64,000 bases of DNA from the NCBI RefSeq assembly GCF_003730135.1, contig NZ_RJVO01000009.1:106928-170927 (forward strand). Direction: 5' to 3'. Source of the DNA: Stagnimonas aquatica (lineage in GTDB: Bacteria; Pseudomonadota; Gammaproteobacteria; Nevskiales; Nevskiaceae). This document shows positions 15,204 to 23,796 of the stretch, piece by piece. Each line of letters begins with the position of its first letter. Position 1 is the first letter of the stretch. The position numbers and the translations under genes are program-made. The notes under the pieces are model-generated. The model saw nothing but the letters and a program-made list of their open reading frames with translations, was not told the origin of the DNA and made no database searches.

Positions 15204-17471
15204 TCACTGGCTCTCGTACCAGACCGGCGAACCCCACACGCGCTCCTCCAGCGTGGCGAAGATATTCTTGCCGGTGAAGCTGCCGGGCTCACCTTCCATG
15301 CGGCAGCAGCCTTCGTAACCGGCAAAGCCGGACTCGGCCGGGAAGATGCCATTGGCCGGGCTCAGCGCGGCGCAGTCCACGCCCTTGCTGACGCAGAGCT
15401 GGGTGCTCCAGCGGCAGCTCGGAATCTCCCGCGCGCGGGCATACCAGTAGGCGTCGCGGTCGGCGTGGAAGTCCGGGTCCTGCCAAGTGAGGCAGAGCTG
15501 CTCGGGGTGCAGGCCGGGGGCCACCGAGCAGTCGGGCGCCGGGCGCTGCACCGGATGACTGGTGTGGGCCACCGCCTCGTAGGCGCGCACCTTGGGCTCG
15601 CCGCCGGCATTGAGCGTGCCCTTGATCAGGTCGATGGCCTGTAGCGGCAGCGTCGCCTCGCCGGCGCCGCCGAGATCCTGCATGGCCCAGACGCTGATGT
15701 AGGGCGCGCCGGCGCCGGCCGGCCGGGGTGGCAGATCGCCGCCCATCACTGCGCCGGTCGCGGCGGTGACGCTCTCGCCGCCCTGCGCCAGCTTCGCGCA
15801 GATGTCGGCCGGTGGCGGCGTCCAGCTCACCTGCATGCGGATGCGCAGACGCGGGCCGGAGGTGCCGAAGGTCTCGCCCCGGTGCAGGGCATCCCAGATC
15901 TGGCCACGGGTGTTCTCCGCCGACCAGACGCCGGCCAGGCCGCCGCTGCCGAAGCCGCGCGCGCGGTCGAGGAACACGCGGTTGGTGCAGTTGCCCGGGT
16001 CGCTCGGGTCTTCCGGGTTGATCGGCCGGTTGCTGTTGTCGCAGTCCCACATGCCGAGGTGGTCCTTGGGCTCGTCTTCGAGCACGCCCCCGTGGCCGGG
16101 ATAGGCGCGCTCGCGCGCCATGCCGGGCGTACCGTTATGGGTGTCGGTGGAGGCGATGATGCCCTGGCGATAGGGGTTCAAGCCCAGGATACCGCGCAGG
16201 CTGAGGCCCTCGGCCATGGCGTTGCGGTAGTAGTCCAGCGGCGTGGTGCAGTTGGCGGCCGGGCCGGAAGCGCCGTCGGGGCCGGCGGTTTCGCAGATGC
16301 GGGTGAGATAGGTCGGCGCCTGCCGCAGCGAGCAGAAGCTCGGATCGCGCGCCGGGTCGCCGCCGCAGTAGCGCGCGCAGGCCGGCGGATCGTCGGGCAG
16401 GCCGGCGCAGACGTTCTTGCTCAGCTCGAAGTCGCAACTGCTTTCCTCGCCTTCCAGATAGCCACCCTCCAGACCGGCAGCGCACTCGGAGCCGCCCTTG
16501 TGCTGGTAGATCTCCAGCACCCGGTCGTAGCCACGACGCAGTTCGGCGTCGCCCCGGGTGAGCGCCACGCCGTCACGGCCGGGCGGCAGACCGGTGGCGA
16601 AATCGGTGGGCAGGAAGAAGCGGCCGTCGGAAAGATTGCTGCTGTGCGGAATGGTCAGCGCCTGGCAGCCGGCGGTGCCGCCGCACTCGGTCTGCAAGTG
16701 ATCGAACAGCATCCACTCGTCGTTGGCGTTTCGGTCGTCGATGCCGGTGAGCGGCGTCACCGAGCTGAACACCACGTCCGGCACCTCGCTGCTGTCGCCG
16801 CGAAAGATCACGTTCCGGTGCAGCATCTGGCCGCGCTTGTTGGAGCTGAACTCGTAGCCGTGCAGCGTCGAGAAGCTGCAAGGGCGGTACTCCTCGTCGG
16901 TGATCGCCTTCTGCGCCGCCCAGGCCGGGCGCTCGGTCGGGCTTTCCGCCAGCAGGGTCTGCACCAGAACCTGGAACGGCGTGGTGGTGCCCTCGACGAA
17001 GGCACGGATGTCGCCACGGATGCGGCCGCCGATGATCTCGCAGACCGGGTTGGTGCCTGCGGGAATGTTGCCGCCCAGTTCGCAGAGGGTGCGGAAGGCA
17101 CCGAGAAACTCGGCATGGTCGGTGACCGCCGCGAAGTCCAGCGGCCGGTCGAGCTGCTCGAAGTGAGTGACGGTGTTGGGATCGGTATCGCCCGAGGGAT
17201 AGCCGCCCGGCTCGCCCTGGGCGAAGCGCAGCGCCTCGCGCGGGCCGTTGATGGAGTTGAAGAAGTAGGCGTCGAAGGAGTCGCTGGTGTGGACATGCAG
17301 ATCGCCGTACAGCGCCTGCTTGCGGCCGGCGAGCACCGGGCCGCATTCGCCCTGCACCACCTCGGGATCGGTAGGCGTCACTGGCGTCGGCAGCTCCGGC
17401 GCGGTGGAGGAGCCGCAGGCCGCCAGCAGCGCCGCGAATACCGTCAGACCCAAGCGAGAGAAGAGAGTCAT
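15204..17471 (-). CDS. DUF3604 family lipoprotein with PHP-like metal site (copy A)
   Basis: The 755-residue product has a lipoprotein signal with Cys19 (FAALLAACGSS), so it should be anchored in the outer or inner membrane facing the periplasm. The first conserved block YGDLHVHTSDSFDAYFF places His59 and His61 in an H-x-H motif, as in PHP-type metal-dependent hydrolases. It is followed by AAVTDHAEFLGAF, LTIPHSSNLSDG and IIASTDTHNGTPG, which supply further metal ligands. Many cysteines (for example KNVCAGLPDDPPACARYCGG) suggest disulfides. The enzymatic reaction of DUF3604 is not known to me. The ATG at 17471 overlaps the stop of the HupE/UreJ gene (ATGA). It is the last gene of the operon that begins with DUF3604 copy B. 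Confidence 0.86.
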   Translation of the reverse strand: MTLFSRLGLTVFAALLAACGSSTAPELPTPVTPTDPEVVQGECGPVLAGRKQALYGDLHVHTSDSFDAYFFNSINGPREALRFAQGEPGGYPSGDTDPNTVTHFEQLDRPLDFAAVTDHAEFLGAFRTLCELGGNIPAGTNPVCEIIGGRIRGDIRAFVEGTTTPFQVLVQTLLAESPTERPAWAAQKAITDEEYRPCSFSTLHGYEFSSNKRGQMLHRNVIFRGDSSEVPDVVFSSVTPLTGIDDRNANDEWMLFDHLQTECGGTAGCQALTIPHSSNLSDGRFFLPTDFATGLPPGRDGVALTRGDAELRRGYDRVLEIYQHKGGSECAAGLEGGYLEGEESSCDFELSKNVCAGLPDDPPACARYCGGDPARDPSFCSLRQAPTYLTRICETAGPDGASGPAANCTTPLDYYRNAMAEGLSLRGILGLNPYRQGIIASTDTHNGTPGMARERAYPGHGGVLEDEPKDHLGMWDCDNSNRPINPEDPSDPGNCTNRVFLDRARGFGSGGLAGVWSAENTRGQIWDALHRGETFGTSGPRLRIRMQVSWTPPPADICAKLAQGGESVTAATGAVMGGDLPPRPAGAGAPYISVWAMQDLGGAGEATLPLQAIDLIKGTLNAGGEPKVRAYEAVAHTSHPVQRPAPDCSVAPGLHPEQLCLTWQDPDFHADRDAYWYARAREIPSCRWSTQLCVSKGVDCAALSPANGIFPAESGFAGYEGCCRMEGEPGSFTGKNIFATLEERVWGSPVWYESQ

Positions 17472-18463
17472 GCGTTTGCTCCAGTGAAGACCACGGCCGC
17501 GCGTTGCAGCAGCCAGTAGGCGGCGACGGCGCCATAGGCACTCAAGGCCAGCGGCGCGTAGCGCCACAAGGGCCGCGCCAGGGCGGCGAGGCCGAGCAGC
17601 GCCAGCACGAAGAGGATTTGTCCGAACTCGACGCCGAGATTGAACGCCGCCAGCGCCCAGACCTGCGCGCCTTCCGGCAGGCCGGTGGCGGCCAGCGCGC
17701 CGGCAAAGCCGAAGCCGTGCAACAGACCGAAACCGAAAGCGATGCTGGCCGGCCGGCGCTGCGCCAGGCCCTCGGCGCGGGTAGCCAGCTCCACCGCCAG
17801 CAGCAGGATGGAGGCGGCGATGCTCGCCTCCACCGCCGCCGAGGGCAGTTGCCAACCCGCGAGCGCGGCCCCGGCCAGGGTGATCGAGTGCGCCAGGGTG
17901 AAGGCGCTGAGCGTGCCGACCAGGCGAGCGAGCCCGCGCCCCGAACGCCGCCACAGCGCGAACAGGCCGAGCACAAACAGCAGGTGGTCCGGTCCACCGA
18001 GGATGTGCTCGACGCCCAGCACCAGGTAGTGCGCCACCGGCGGTGGTGGCGGCGTCTCGCTGCGCTGCCACTGCGGCCGGCTGGCCGAGAGCACCGCGTA
18101 CTGCGGCTCGCCGTGCAGCGGCTCGATCAGCAGCACCGCGTCCGGCAATTGCACGTTGAAGCCCTGGAGCCCGAACTGGCCATCGAGGCCCTGCGGGCAG
18201 CGCAGCGTCCAGCGCAGCACCATGCCCTCGTCGGCCGGCTGCTGGCGCGGCTCGCCCAGGCGCTCGCAACTGGCCGGCCACTGCGGTTGCAGCGGCAGCA
18301 GGCGGCCTTCGAAGTCCTCGGGCAGGCGCAGGTGGCTGTCCCAGGTCTGCGCGTCGCGCTGGGTCAGACGCCATTGCGCGCTGCTCATGGCATGCGACCA
18401 GGCGAGGCTGGGGAGCAGGAGGAGTAGAGCCAGTACGGCGGACTGCCAACCACTGCTGCTCAG
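17468..18463 (-). CDS. HupE/UreJ family membrane protein (copy A)
   Basis: The product has a signal peptide (VLALLLLLPSLAWSHA), an N-terminal periplasmic part of about 150 residues, then the HupE/UreJ core: HYLVLGVEHILGGPDHLLFV, TLAHSITLAGAALAG, FGFGLLHGFGFAGALAATGL and FNLGVEFGQILFVLALLGL. HupE and UreJ proteins are associated with nickel/cobalt handling. The start is unclear: no ATG precedes the signal peptide. A CTG at 18463 follows GGGGGAGG, and the frame stays open upstream through a palindromic repeat to a TTG near 18609. It overlaps DUF3604 copy A by 4 nt. Confidence 0.82.
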   Translation of the reverse strand: MSSSGWQSAVLALLLLLPSLAWSHAMSSAQWRLTQRDAQTWDSHLRLPEDFEGRLLPLQPQWPASCERLGEPRQQPADEGMVLRWTLRCPQGLDGQFGLQGFNVQLPDAVLLIEPLHGEPQYAVLSASRPQWQRSETPPPPPVAHYLVLGVEHILGGPDHLLFVLGLFALWRRSGRGLARLVGTLSAFTLAHSITLAGAALAGWQLPSAAVEASIAASILLLAVELATRAEGLAQRRPASIAFGFGLLHGFGFAGALAATGLPEGAQVWALAAFNLGVEFGQILFVLALLGLAALARPLWRYAPLALSAYGAVAAYWLLQRAAVVFTGANA

Positions 18464-18464
18464 A

Positions 18465-18588
18465 CTCCTCCCCCTGCTTGCGGGGGGAGGTTGGGAGGGG
18501 GGCGGTTTAGGGGAGGCGACGGCAGCCGCGGCGACTATGCAGCGAACGCCCCCACCCCAACCCTCCCCCGCGCGCGGGGGAGGGAGTA
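18465..18588. repeat. C/G-rich palindromes between PPIase and HupE genes
   Basis: Two palindromes lie back to back: CTCCTCCCCCTGCTTGCGGGGGGAG... and ...ACCCTCCCCCGCGCGCGGGGGAGGG, facing each other with about 60 nt between. They occupy the gap between PPIase copy A and the start of HupE copy A. The type is related to but distinct from the repeat at 7041-7157. Its edge supplies the only purine-rich ribosome-binding sequence for the HupE gene. Confidence 0.7.
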
Positions 18589-18627
18589 ATGCGGCGGTGA
18601 ACAAATTGCCCCGAAGCGCCAGCCCCC

Positions 18628-19416
18628 TCACGGCTGCGCACTCCCACTCAAGCCATAGCGCGCCTTCAGCCGCTCCAGCGCCAGCCGGGTCTGCGCGCGG
18701 CGTTGTTCCAGCAGCCAGTCGCGCTGGGCGCGTTCGCGCACGGCGGCGAAATCCGGGGCGCGGGTTTCGCGCTGGAGGATGCGTACGAAGTGCAGGCCCA
18801 GCGACGAAGCCAGCGGCCCTTGCCATTCACCCATCGGCAGCTCCCGCAACTGCTGCGCGAGCTGGCCGCCGAACAGGCGTTCCAGCTCGGCGGCATCGAC
18901 GCCGTCCAGCCGGGTGCCGCCGGGATGCGGATCACTGAGCGTCGCCAGCTCCGTCGCGTCGGCAGTGGCCAGGCGCGGCGCCAGCGCGCTGGCATCCGCC
19001 GGCAGTTGATCGCCGTGGCGACCGCGCGAAAGGAAGACGTGCTGCAAACTCAGCCGCGCCAGCCCGCCGTAGCGCGAGGGATGCTGCGCCACCCAGTCGC
19101 GCAACTCGGCCTCTCTGGGCTCGGCGACATCGACGCCGGCTTCCAGAAGCAGGCGCATCTTCTGCACCAGACGGCGGCGCACGATCAGATCGCCGTCGTC
19201 GAGGCCGCGCGCCAGCGCCTCGCGATACAGCACCTCGTCTTCCAGCCACTGGCTGGCGTCCTGACCGCTGCCGGCCACCGCCGGCGCGCGCAGTTCCGGC
19301 GCGCGATGCCGCCAACCGTCCACCGCGAACAGCAGCGCGCCCAGCACCAGGAACAGCAGCAGCGCATGCCGCCGTTGCAGGGCGCTCAGGGCATCCAGTA
19401 AGCGCTGCAATCGCAC
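18628..19416 (-). CDS. Parvulin-type peptidyl-prolyl isomerase, membrane anchored (copy A)
   Basis: The 262-residue protein begins with a GTG at 19416, 5 nt after the DUF3604 copy B stop. After a basic N-terminus there is one membrane helix (ALLLFLVLGALLFAVDGW), then a SurA/PrsA-like helical part (WLEDEVLYREALARGLDDGD). A PpiC-like region follows: SLQHVFLSRGR, GGTRLDGVDAAELERLFGGQ and MGEWQGPLASSLGLHFVRIL. It should act on the periplasmic side as a folding factor or a non-catalytic scaffold, since the parvulin domain is short. Its place between two DUF3604 genes and a HupE gene suggests that DUF3604 proteins are its clients. Confidence 0.8.
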   Translation of the reverse strand: MRLQRLLDALSALQRRHALLLFLVLGALLFAVDGWRHRAPELRAPAVAGSGQDASQWLEDEVLYREALARGLDDGDLIVRRRLVQKMRLLLEAGVDVAEPREAELRDWVAQHPSRYGGLARLSLQHVFLSRGRHGDQLPADASALAPRLATADATELATLSDPHPGGTRLDGVDAAELERLFGGQLAQQLRELPMGEWQGPLASSLGLHFVRILQRETRAPDFAAVRERAQRDWLLEQRRAQTRLALERLKARYGLSGSAQP

Positions 19417-19420
19417 CGGC

Positions 19421-21670
19421 TCAGGCTCCCGGGCGAATGAAGATGGGGCTAGACCAAGCCCGCTGCTGGACCTCGGACAGGCACTGGTCGTCGAGCGGCG
19501 TGCGGGCATCGCCGTGGCAGGGTTGCACCGCGATGCACTGGCCCTTGTCGTCGTACTCGCAACGCAGTTGCGCGCCGTTGATGGTCGGCTCGGCGCGTTG
19601 CAGGGCGCGGGCGTAATAGAGCACCTCGCCGCCCAGCGCCGGGTAGTCGGGGTCTTCGAACTCTGCGCTGCAACCCTGGCCGTTGTCGGCGCAGGCCAGC
19701 ACCTTCCAGGGGTCTTCGATCAGCGGCTTGAGCGGATCGTGCAGATTCTGCTGGCGACGGATGCGGACGATCTCGATGCGCTCGATCGGCGTGCGCGCAT
19801 CGCCGGGGTTGTAGCACTCGCCGCCGCACAGCTCCTGGATGCGGTGCGGACCAATCGCGGCCTCGGTCCAGGCCGGGCAGCCGGGCTTCTGCTCGTAGGC
19901 GCCGAGCGCCCGCACCTTGAAGCGCGGCACCTCGGTGCCGACCAGCTCCGAGCCCATGGGATGACGCTGGCCATCGCTGCCGATCAGGTCAAACCAGAGC
20001 AGCATGCGCGGGCCGGAAGTGCCGTACACCTCCTTGCGTTGCAGCGCGTTCCAGATCGAATCGCGGTCGCGGTGCGGCGCGTGCACCGCGACCAGGCCGC
20101 CGGTATAGAAGAACGAGGACTGCCGCTCGGTTTCGTTGACCTGCAGGAAGTTGAAGGGCGAGCCCTCCAGGCTGAACTCGCGCGGCGTACCGGGGTCGCC
20201 GGTGGGCTTGGCGCGCTCGACGAAACGCTGCTGCACCACGGCATTCAGCGCGCCGCGCGTCTCGGTGGCGCTGTGGCGATTGACCTGCTTGAAGCCGGTG
20301 CCGGCCTCGGCGGCGTGGTTGTCGCTGGAGCCGACAAAGCCGAAGTGGAAGCGCAGAGGGCCGCCGTCCTGCGGGTCTTTCTCCGCCGGATTGCTGTAGG
20401 CCATGATCGCCTGCACCGAGCTGCCCGGGCGGTGGTTGAATGGCGGCAGGAAGCAGTCGGTGCACTGGCCGCAGTTGAGCCAGTCTTCCGGCTTCACGTC
20501 GGCGACGGTGAGCTGCCCGGCGCGGCCGGCCTTGAGGTAGTTCTTCTTCACCGTCTCGACCTTGCTGGCGCAGTCGGCGGAGTCGGGATCTTCGCAGCGG
20601 GAGCGGATGATCTGCGCGGCGCGTTGGCAGCAGGGCAGGTAGTCGGGCGTGGCCTCGGGGCAGACCATTTCGCCATTGCCGTCGTAGGCCACCGCCTTCC
20701 AGTCGCGATAGGGCTCGGCATTGCCGTGGCCGGAGTAGATCTCGATCAGCTTCTGGCGCTTGGGGTCGTGCTGCGCCAGCGTGAGCTGCTTCTCCCAGCT
20801 CGAACCCGGCGGCGTGTAGTAGCCCCAGGTGGTGCCGTGCGGAATCACCAGCGCTTCGCCGCCCCATTCGTCGAGCTTGCGGAACAGCTCGCCGGGCGTG
20901 GCCGCTGCCTCGATGCACTGCGGCGGCAGCTCGCGGCTGTTGACGCCCTCGGCGCAGGCGGGAATCTCCGCCAGTTCACGACGCTTGTCCTGTTGCAGGA
21001 ACTGCTGCTTGCGGTGCGGGAAGTCCGCCACGTAAGGCCCAAACAGCCGCTCCAGCGGCGGCTGCGGATCGTGGCGCATGGCCTTGAAGGCGAGACCACC
21101 GGCGATGATCGGCCGCGCCGGCACCAGCGCGTCGGCGGTCTCCTTGAGGATCACGTTCTTGTGGCCGTAGTGGGTCTCGGGGGTGTTGCCCATCTGCGTC
21201 CATTCCCAGCCGAGAAAGGCCACCAGATCGGGGTTGTCCGCCGGCCCGGCGGCCTGGTTACAGGCGCGCACGGTGTCCTTGATCATCGACCAGTGGCGGG
21301 GCGTCAGGCTCTCGGAGTGATCGGTGTGGGCGTAGAAGTCCAGTGCCGAGCAGTAGCGCGCGTAGTCGCAGGCATCGGCCGGCGGCCGCGCGCCGGGGCC
21401 GTGCATCAGCGGCAAGGCCCAGACGAAGGCATCCATCGAGAAGGTGGTGTGCACGTGCAGATCGCCGAACAGCACCTGGCCGTCCTCGCCGCTGCCGTCG
21501 GCCGGCGCGCTGTGCTGGGCGAGACGCTGGCGCAGGCTGTCTGGATCCACGCGCGCGGCGCTCAGGCTGCCCGCGCCTTCCGGGGCGACCTGGCGGTCCC
21601 ACCAACCCAGCGCGGTCGCGACGACGATGCCGACCAACAGGCCGGTCAGGATTTTGGTTCTGGTTTTCAT
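19421..21670 (-). CDS. DUF3604 family exported protein with PHP-like metal site (copy B)
   Basis: The 749-residue product has an uncleaved or signal-type N-terminal helix (ILTGLLVGIVVATALGWW) and no lipobox, unlike copy A. The metal-site blocks are LFGDLHVHTTFSMDAFVW (His72, His74), YAHTDHSESLTPRHW, ALVIPHGTTWGYYTP and FVGSSDNHAAEAGTGF. Cys pairs occur in NCGQCTDCFLPP and ELCGGECYN. A strong GGAGGAG lies 5 nt before the ATG at 21670. It is the first gene of the minus-strand operon. A consensus-like promoter (TTGACA at 21732-21737, TTTAAT at 21708-21713, 18-nt spacing) has its -35 inside the shared operator, so it should be repressible. The substrate is unknown. Confidence 0.87.
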   Translation of the reverse strand: MKTRTKILTGLLVGIVVATALGWWDRQVAPEGAGSLSAARVDPDSLRQRLAQHSAPADGSGEDGQVLFGDLHVHTTFSMDAFVWALPLMHGPGARPPADACDYARYCSALDFYAHTDHSESLTPRHWSMIKDTVRACNQAAGPADNPDLVAFLGWEWTQMGNTPETHYGHKNVILKETADALVPARPIIAGGLAFKAMRHDPQPPLERLFGPYVADFPHRKQQFLQQDKRRELAEIPACAEGVNSRELPPQCIEAAATPGELFRKLDEWGGEALVIPHGTTWGYYTPPGSSWEKQLTLAQHDPKRQKLIEIYSGHGNAEPYRDWKAVAYDGNGEMVCPEATPDYLPCCQRAAQIIRSRCEDPDSADCASKVETVKKNYLKAGRAGQLTVADVKPEDWLNCGQCTDCFLPPFNHRPGSSVQAIMAYSNPAEKDPQDGGPLRFHFGFVGSSDNHAAEAGTGFKQVNRHSATETRGALNAVVQQRFVERAKPTGDPGTPREFSLEGSPFNFLQVNETERQSSFFYTGGLVAVHAPHRDRDSIWNALQRKEVYGTSGPRMLLWFDLIGSDGQRHPMGSELVGTEVPRFKVRALGAYEQKPGCPAWTEAAIGPHRIQELCGGECYNPGDARTPIERIEIVRIRRQQNLHDPLKPLIEDPWKVLACADNGQGCSAEFEDPDYPALGGEVLYYARALQRAEPTINGAQLRCEYDDKGQCIAVQPCHGDARTPLDDQCLSEVQQRAWSSPIFIRPGA

Positions 21671-21722
21671 GGCTCCTCCACGGCGCGAATCCCGCAGACT
21701 TGCGGCCATTAAAGGTCCGTGG

Positions 21723-21737
21723 TTTACACTCTGTCAA
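21723..21737. promoter_or_regulatory. Candidate operator TTTACA-CTC-TGTCAA overlapping the DUF3604 promoter
   Basis: One arm is identical to the perfect sites at 1243-1257 and 9417-9431, and the other differs by one base. That change makes the minus-strand arm TTGACA, a consensus -35 hexamer for DUF3604 copy B, with TTTAAT 18 nt downstream. The site ends one base before the ATG of PPIase copy B on the plus strand, so a bound protein would block both directions. Confidence 0.65.
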
Positions 21738-21738
21738 T

Positions 21739-22557
21739 ATGTTTGGATATTCGATTTCGCGATTAGCCCTGGCCTGGGCCTCGGTACTGCTCGGCGGTCT
21801 GCTGGCGGCCGGCAGCCTGCTGTACGAGGGCCGGCCCGGCCGTCTGCCCGCCGATGCGGTGGCGCTGGTCGGCAGCCAGAGCATCGGCCGCGCGCAGTGG
21901 CTGCGGGCGGTGCAGGCGGTCGAAGGCGATCTCGGCCGACCGCTGGAAGCCGGCGAGCGCCGCGCCGTGCTCGACAAGCTGATCGACGAGGAGCTGCTGT
22001 TCCAGCACGCGCTGGACAGCGGCCTGGCGCGCGACGAACCCGGCCTGCGAAAGACGCTGATCGCGGCGCTGATCGACGCCAGCACCGCTGGCGGCCAGGT
22101 CGACGAAGCCGGCGCGCGCGCGCTGTTCGCCGCCGACCCCGGCCGCTTTGCCGCGCAGCCGCGCCTGCGGGTGGCGGCGGTGCAGGCGCCGGGCGACGCC
22201 GATCACGCCGCCTTGCTCGCCGTGCTGCGTGGCACTCAGACGCCGCCGACGGGCTGGAAGACGGTGGCGCTGCCGAAGCAGGCCCTGTCGCTCCCCCAGC
22301 TCGCCCACTACCTCGGCGGCGGCGCCAGCGAGGCGTTGCGGCAGGCGGCGGTCGATGAGCTGATCGGCCCCTTGCAGACCGGCACGCGCACGCAGTTCCT
22401 GCTGATTCTGGACCGCCAGGCCGACGTACCCGCCTACGAGGACGTGGCCGCAGCGGTGCGCGCGGAATGGGCGCGGCGCGAGGCCGAGCGTGCGCTGGCG
22501 GCGCTGCTGCAGCGCCTGCGCCGCAACGCCAGTCTGCGGATCAGCGATGCGCTCTGA
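21739..22557 (+). CDS. Parvulin-type peptidyl-prolyl isomerase, membrane anchored (copy B)
   Basis: The 272-residue product has one N-terminal membrane helix (LALAWASVLLGGLLAAGSLL), a SurA-like part with VALVGSQSIGRAQWLRAVQA, LDKLIDEELLFQHALDSGLA and LIAALIDAS, and a short degenerate parvulin domain (RLRVAAVQAPGDADHAALLA up to LIGPLQTGTRTQFLLILD). It is a diverged paralogue of copy A across the same promoter. The ATG at 21739 has no ribosome-binding site and follows the operator by one base, so the message may be leaderless or the start may lie further downstream. It overlaps the HupE copy B gene by 11 nt. Confidence 0.78.
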   Translation: MFGYSISRLALAWASVLLGGLLAAGSLLYEGRPGRLPADAVALVGSQSIGRAQWLRAVQAVEGDLGRPLEAGERRAVLDKLIDEELLFQHALDSGLARDEPGLRKTLIAALIDASTAGGQVDEAGARALFAADPGRFAAQPRLRVAAVQAPGDADHAALLAVLRGTQTPPTGWKTVALPKQALSLPQLAHYLGGGASEALRQAAVDELIGPLQTGTRTQFLLILDRQADVPAYEDVAAAVRAEWARREAERALAALLQRLRRNASLRISDAL

Positions 22558-23749
22558 GCCGGCCGGCTCGCGACCGCCGCCGCTGGCGTCCCTGGCGGCC
22601 TTGTGCCGGCGCTACGGTCGCCGGGCGGTCTGGGCGGCGTGGCTGCTCGCCCTGCCCGGCCTCGCTGCCGCCCACAGCCGCTCGGTGTCCTACGCGGACT
22701 GGACCCAAAGCGCCGACGGCCGCGAGCTGCGCCTGGAACTGCGCCTGCCGATGGTGGAACTCAACCGCGCCAGCCTCGACCCCGCCGATCCGGCACTGGC
22801 CGAAACCCTGGCGCGAGCGTTGCGCGAGGGTTACGAGATCCGCGACACCCAAGGCGCCTGCGCCAACGACGGCGCCCAAGCACAACGCAGCGGCGAGAGC
22901 TGGCTGCTGGAAGCGCGCTGGCATTGCCGGAGCGCGGCACAGCAACTGCGCAGCCAGTTTCTGCTCGACCGCATTCCCGGCCATCTGCAACTGGCCCAGT
23001 TGCACGGCCCGCAAGGCAGTCGTGGGCCCTACGCACTGAGCGCTGGACAGCCGCGAATGCTGCTGGCCGAGACGGCGGCGGCACCGGCGCCGCCGCCCAG
23101 CCTGCCGCGCTATCTGGGCCTCGGCGTCGAGCACATCCTCAGTGGCTGGGACCATCTCGCCTTCCTGCTGATTCTGGTGCTGGGCGCGGCGACGCTCGCG
23201 CAGCTCGCCTGGCGGGTCACCGGCTTCACGCTCGGGCACAGCCTGACGCTGGTGCTGGCGACGCTGGGCGCGGTGCGTCCGCCGGCGGCGCTGATCGAAG
23301 CCTTCATCGCACTCACCATCGCCTGCACCGCCGCCGAGCGCCTGCTCGCCGGCCAGCCGCGTGCGGCGGCGCAGGCGGCACTGCTCACTGCCGTACTCGC
23401 CTTGGCCGGCTGCCTGGCCGGCGTACTGCCCTGGCTGCTGCTGCCGGCGGCGGTGCTGCTGAGCTTCGGCGGTGGCGCCGATGCGCGCCTGGACAGCCTG
23501 CGCAGTGCGCTGTTCGGCCTGTTCCACGGCTTCGGCTTTGCCGGCCTGCTGGCCACGCTCAGCCCGGGTCAGAGCCTGCCGGCGCTGCCGCTGTTCGGCT
23601 TCAACCTCGGCGTCGAGCTGGGCCAGTTGCTGTTCGTGCTGCCGGTGTACTGGCTGGCACAGCGCTGGCCGCGCTGGCGCGATGGCCCGGTGTTGCCGGC
23701 GGCAGTGCTGGCACTGGGCTGCGGCTGGTATTTCGCGCGGCTCGCGTAG
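22547..23749 (+). CDS. HupE/UreJ family membrane protein (copy B)
   Basis: The 400-residue product has a signal peptide ending near LPGLAAAHS, a periplasmic N-terminal part of about 150 residues (SVSYADWTQSADGRELRLEL), and the HupE/UreJ core YLGLGVEHILSGWDHLAFLL, FTLGHSLTLVLATLGAV, GLFHGFGFAGLLATLS and FNLGVELGQLLFVLPVYWL. It is a clear paralogue of the gene at 17468-18463. The ATG at 22547 lies 11 nt inside the end of the PPIase gene. As in copy A, the PPIase and HupE genes are adjacent. The transported ion is unknown; nickel or cobalt is known for classical relatives. Confidence 0.86.
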   Translation: MRSEPAGSRPPPLASLAALCRRYGRRAVWAAWLLALPGLAAAHSRSVSYADWTQSADGRELRLELRLPMVELNRASLDPADPALAETLARALREGYEIRDTQGACANDGAQAQRSGESWLLEARWHCRSAAQQLRSQFLLDRIPGHLQLAQLHGPQGSRGPYALSAGQPRMLLAETAAAPAPPPSLPRYLGLGVEHILSGWDHLAFLLILVLGAATLAQLAWRVTGFTLGHSLTLVLATLGAVRPPAALIEAFIALTIACTAAERLLAGQPRAAAQAALLTAVLALAGCLAGVLPWLLLPAAVLLSFGGGADARLDSLRSALFGLFHGFGFAGLLATLSPGQSLPALPLFGFNLGVELGQLLFVLPVYWLAQRWPRWRDGPVLPAAVLALGCGWYFARLA

Positions 23750-23796
23750 AGCCCGTTCACCCCACAACGACAAGCAAAACCACAAGGAGAATCCCC

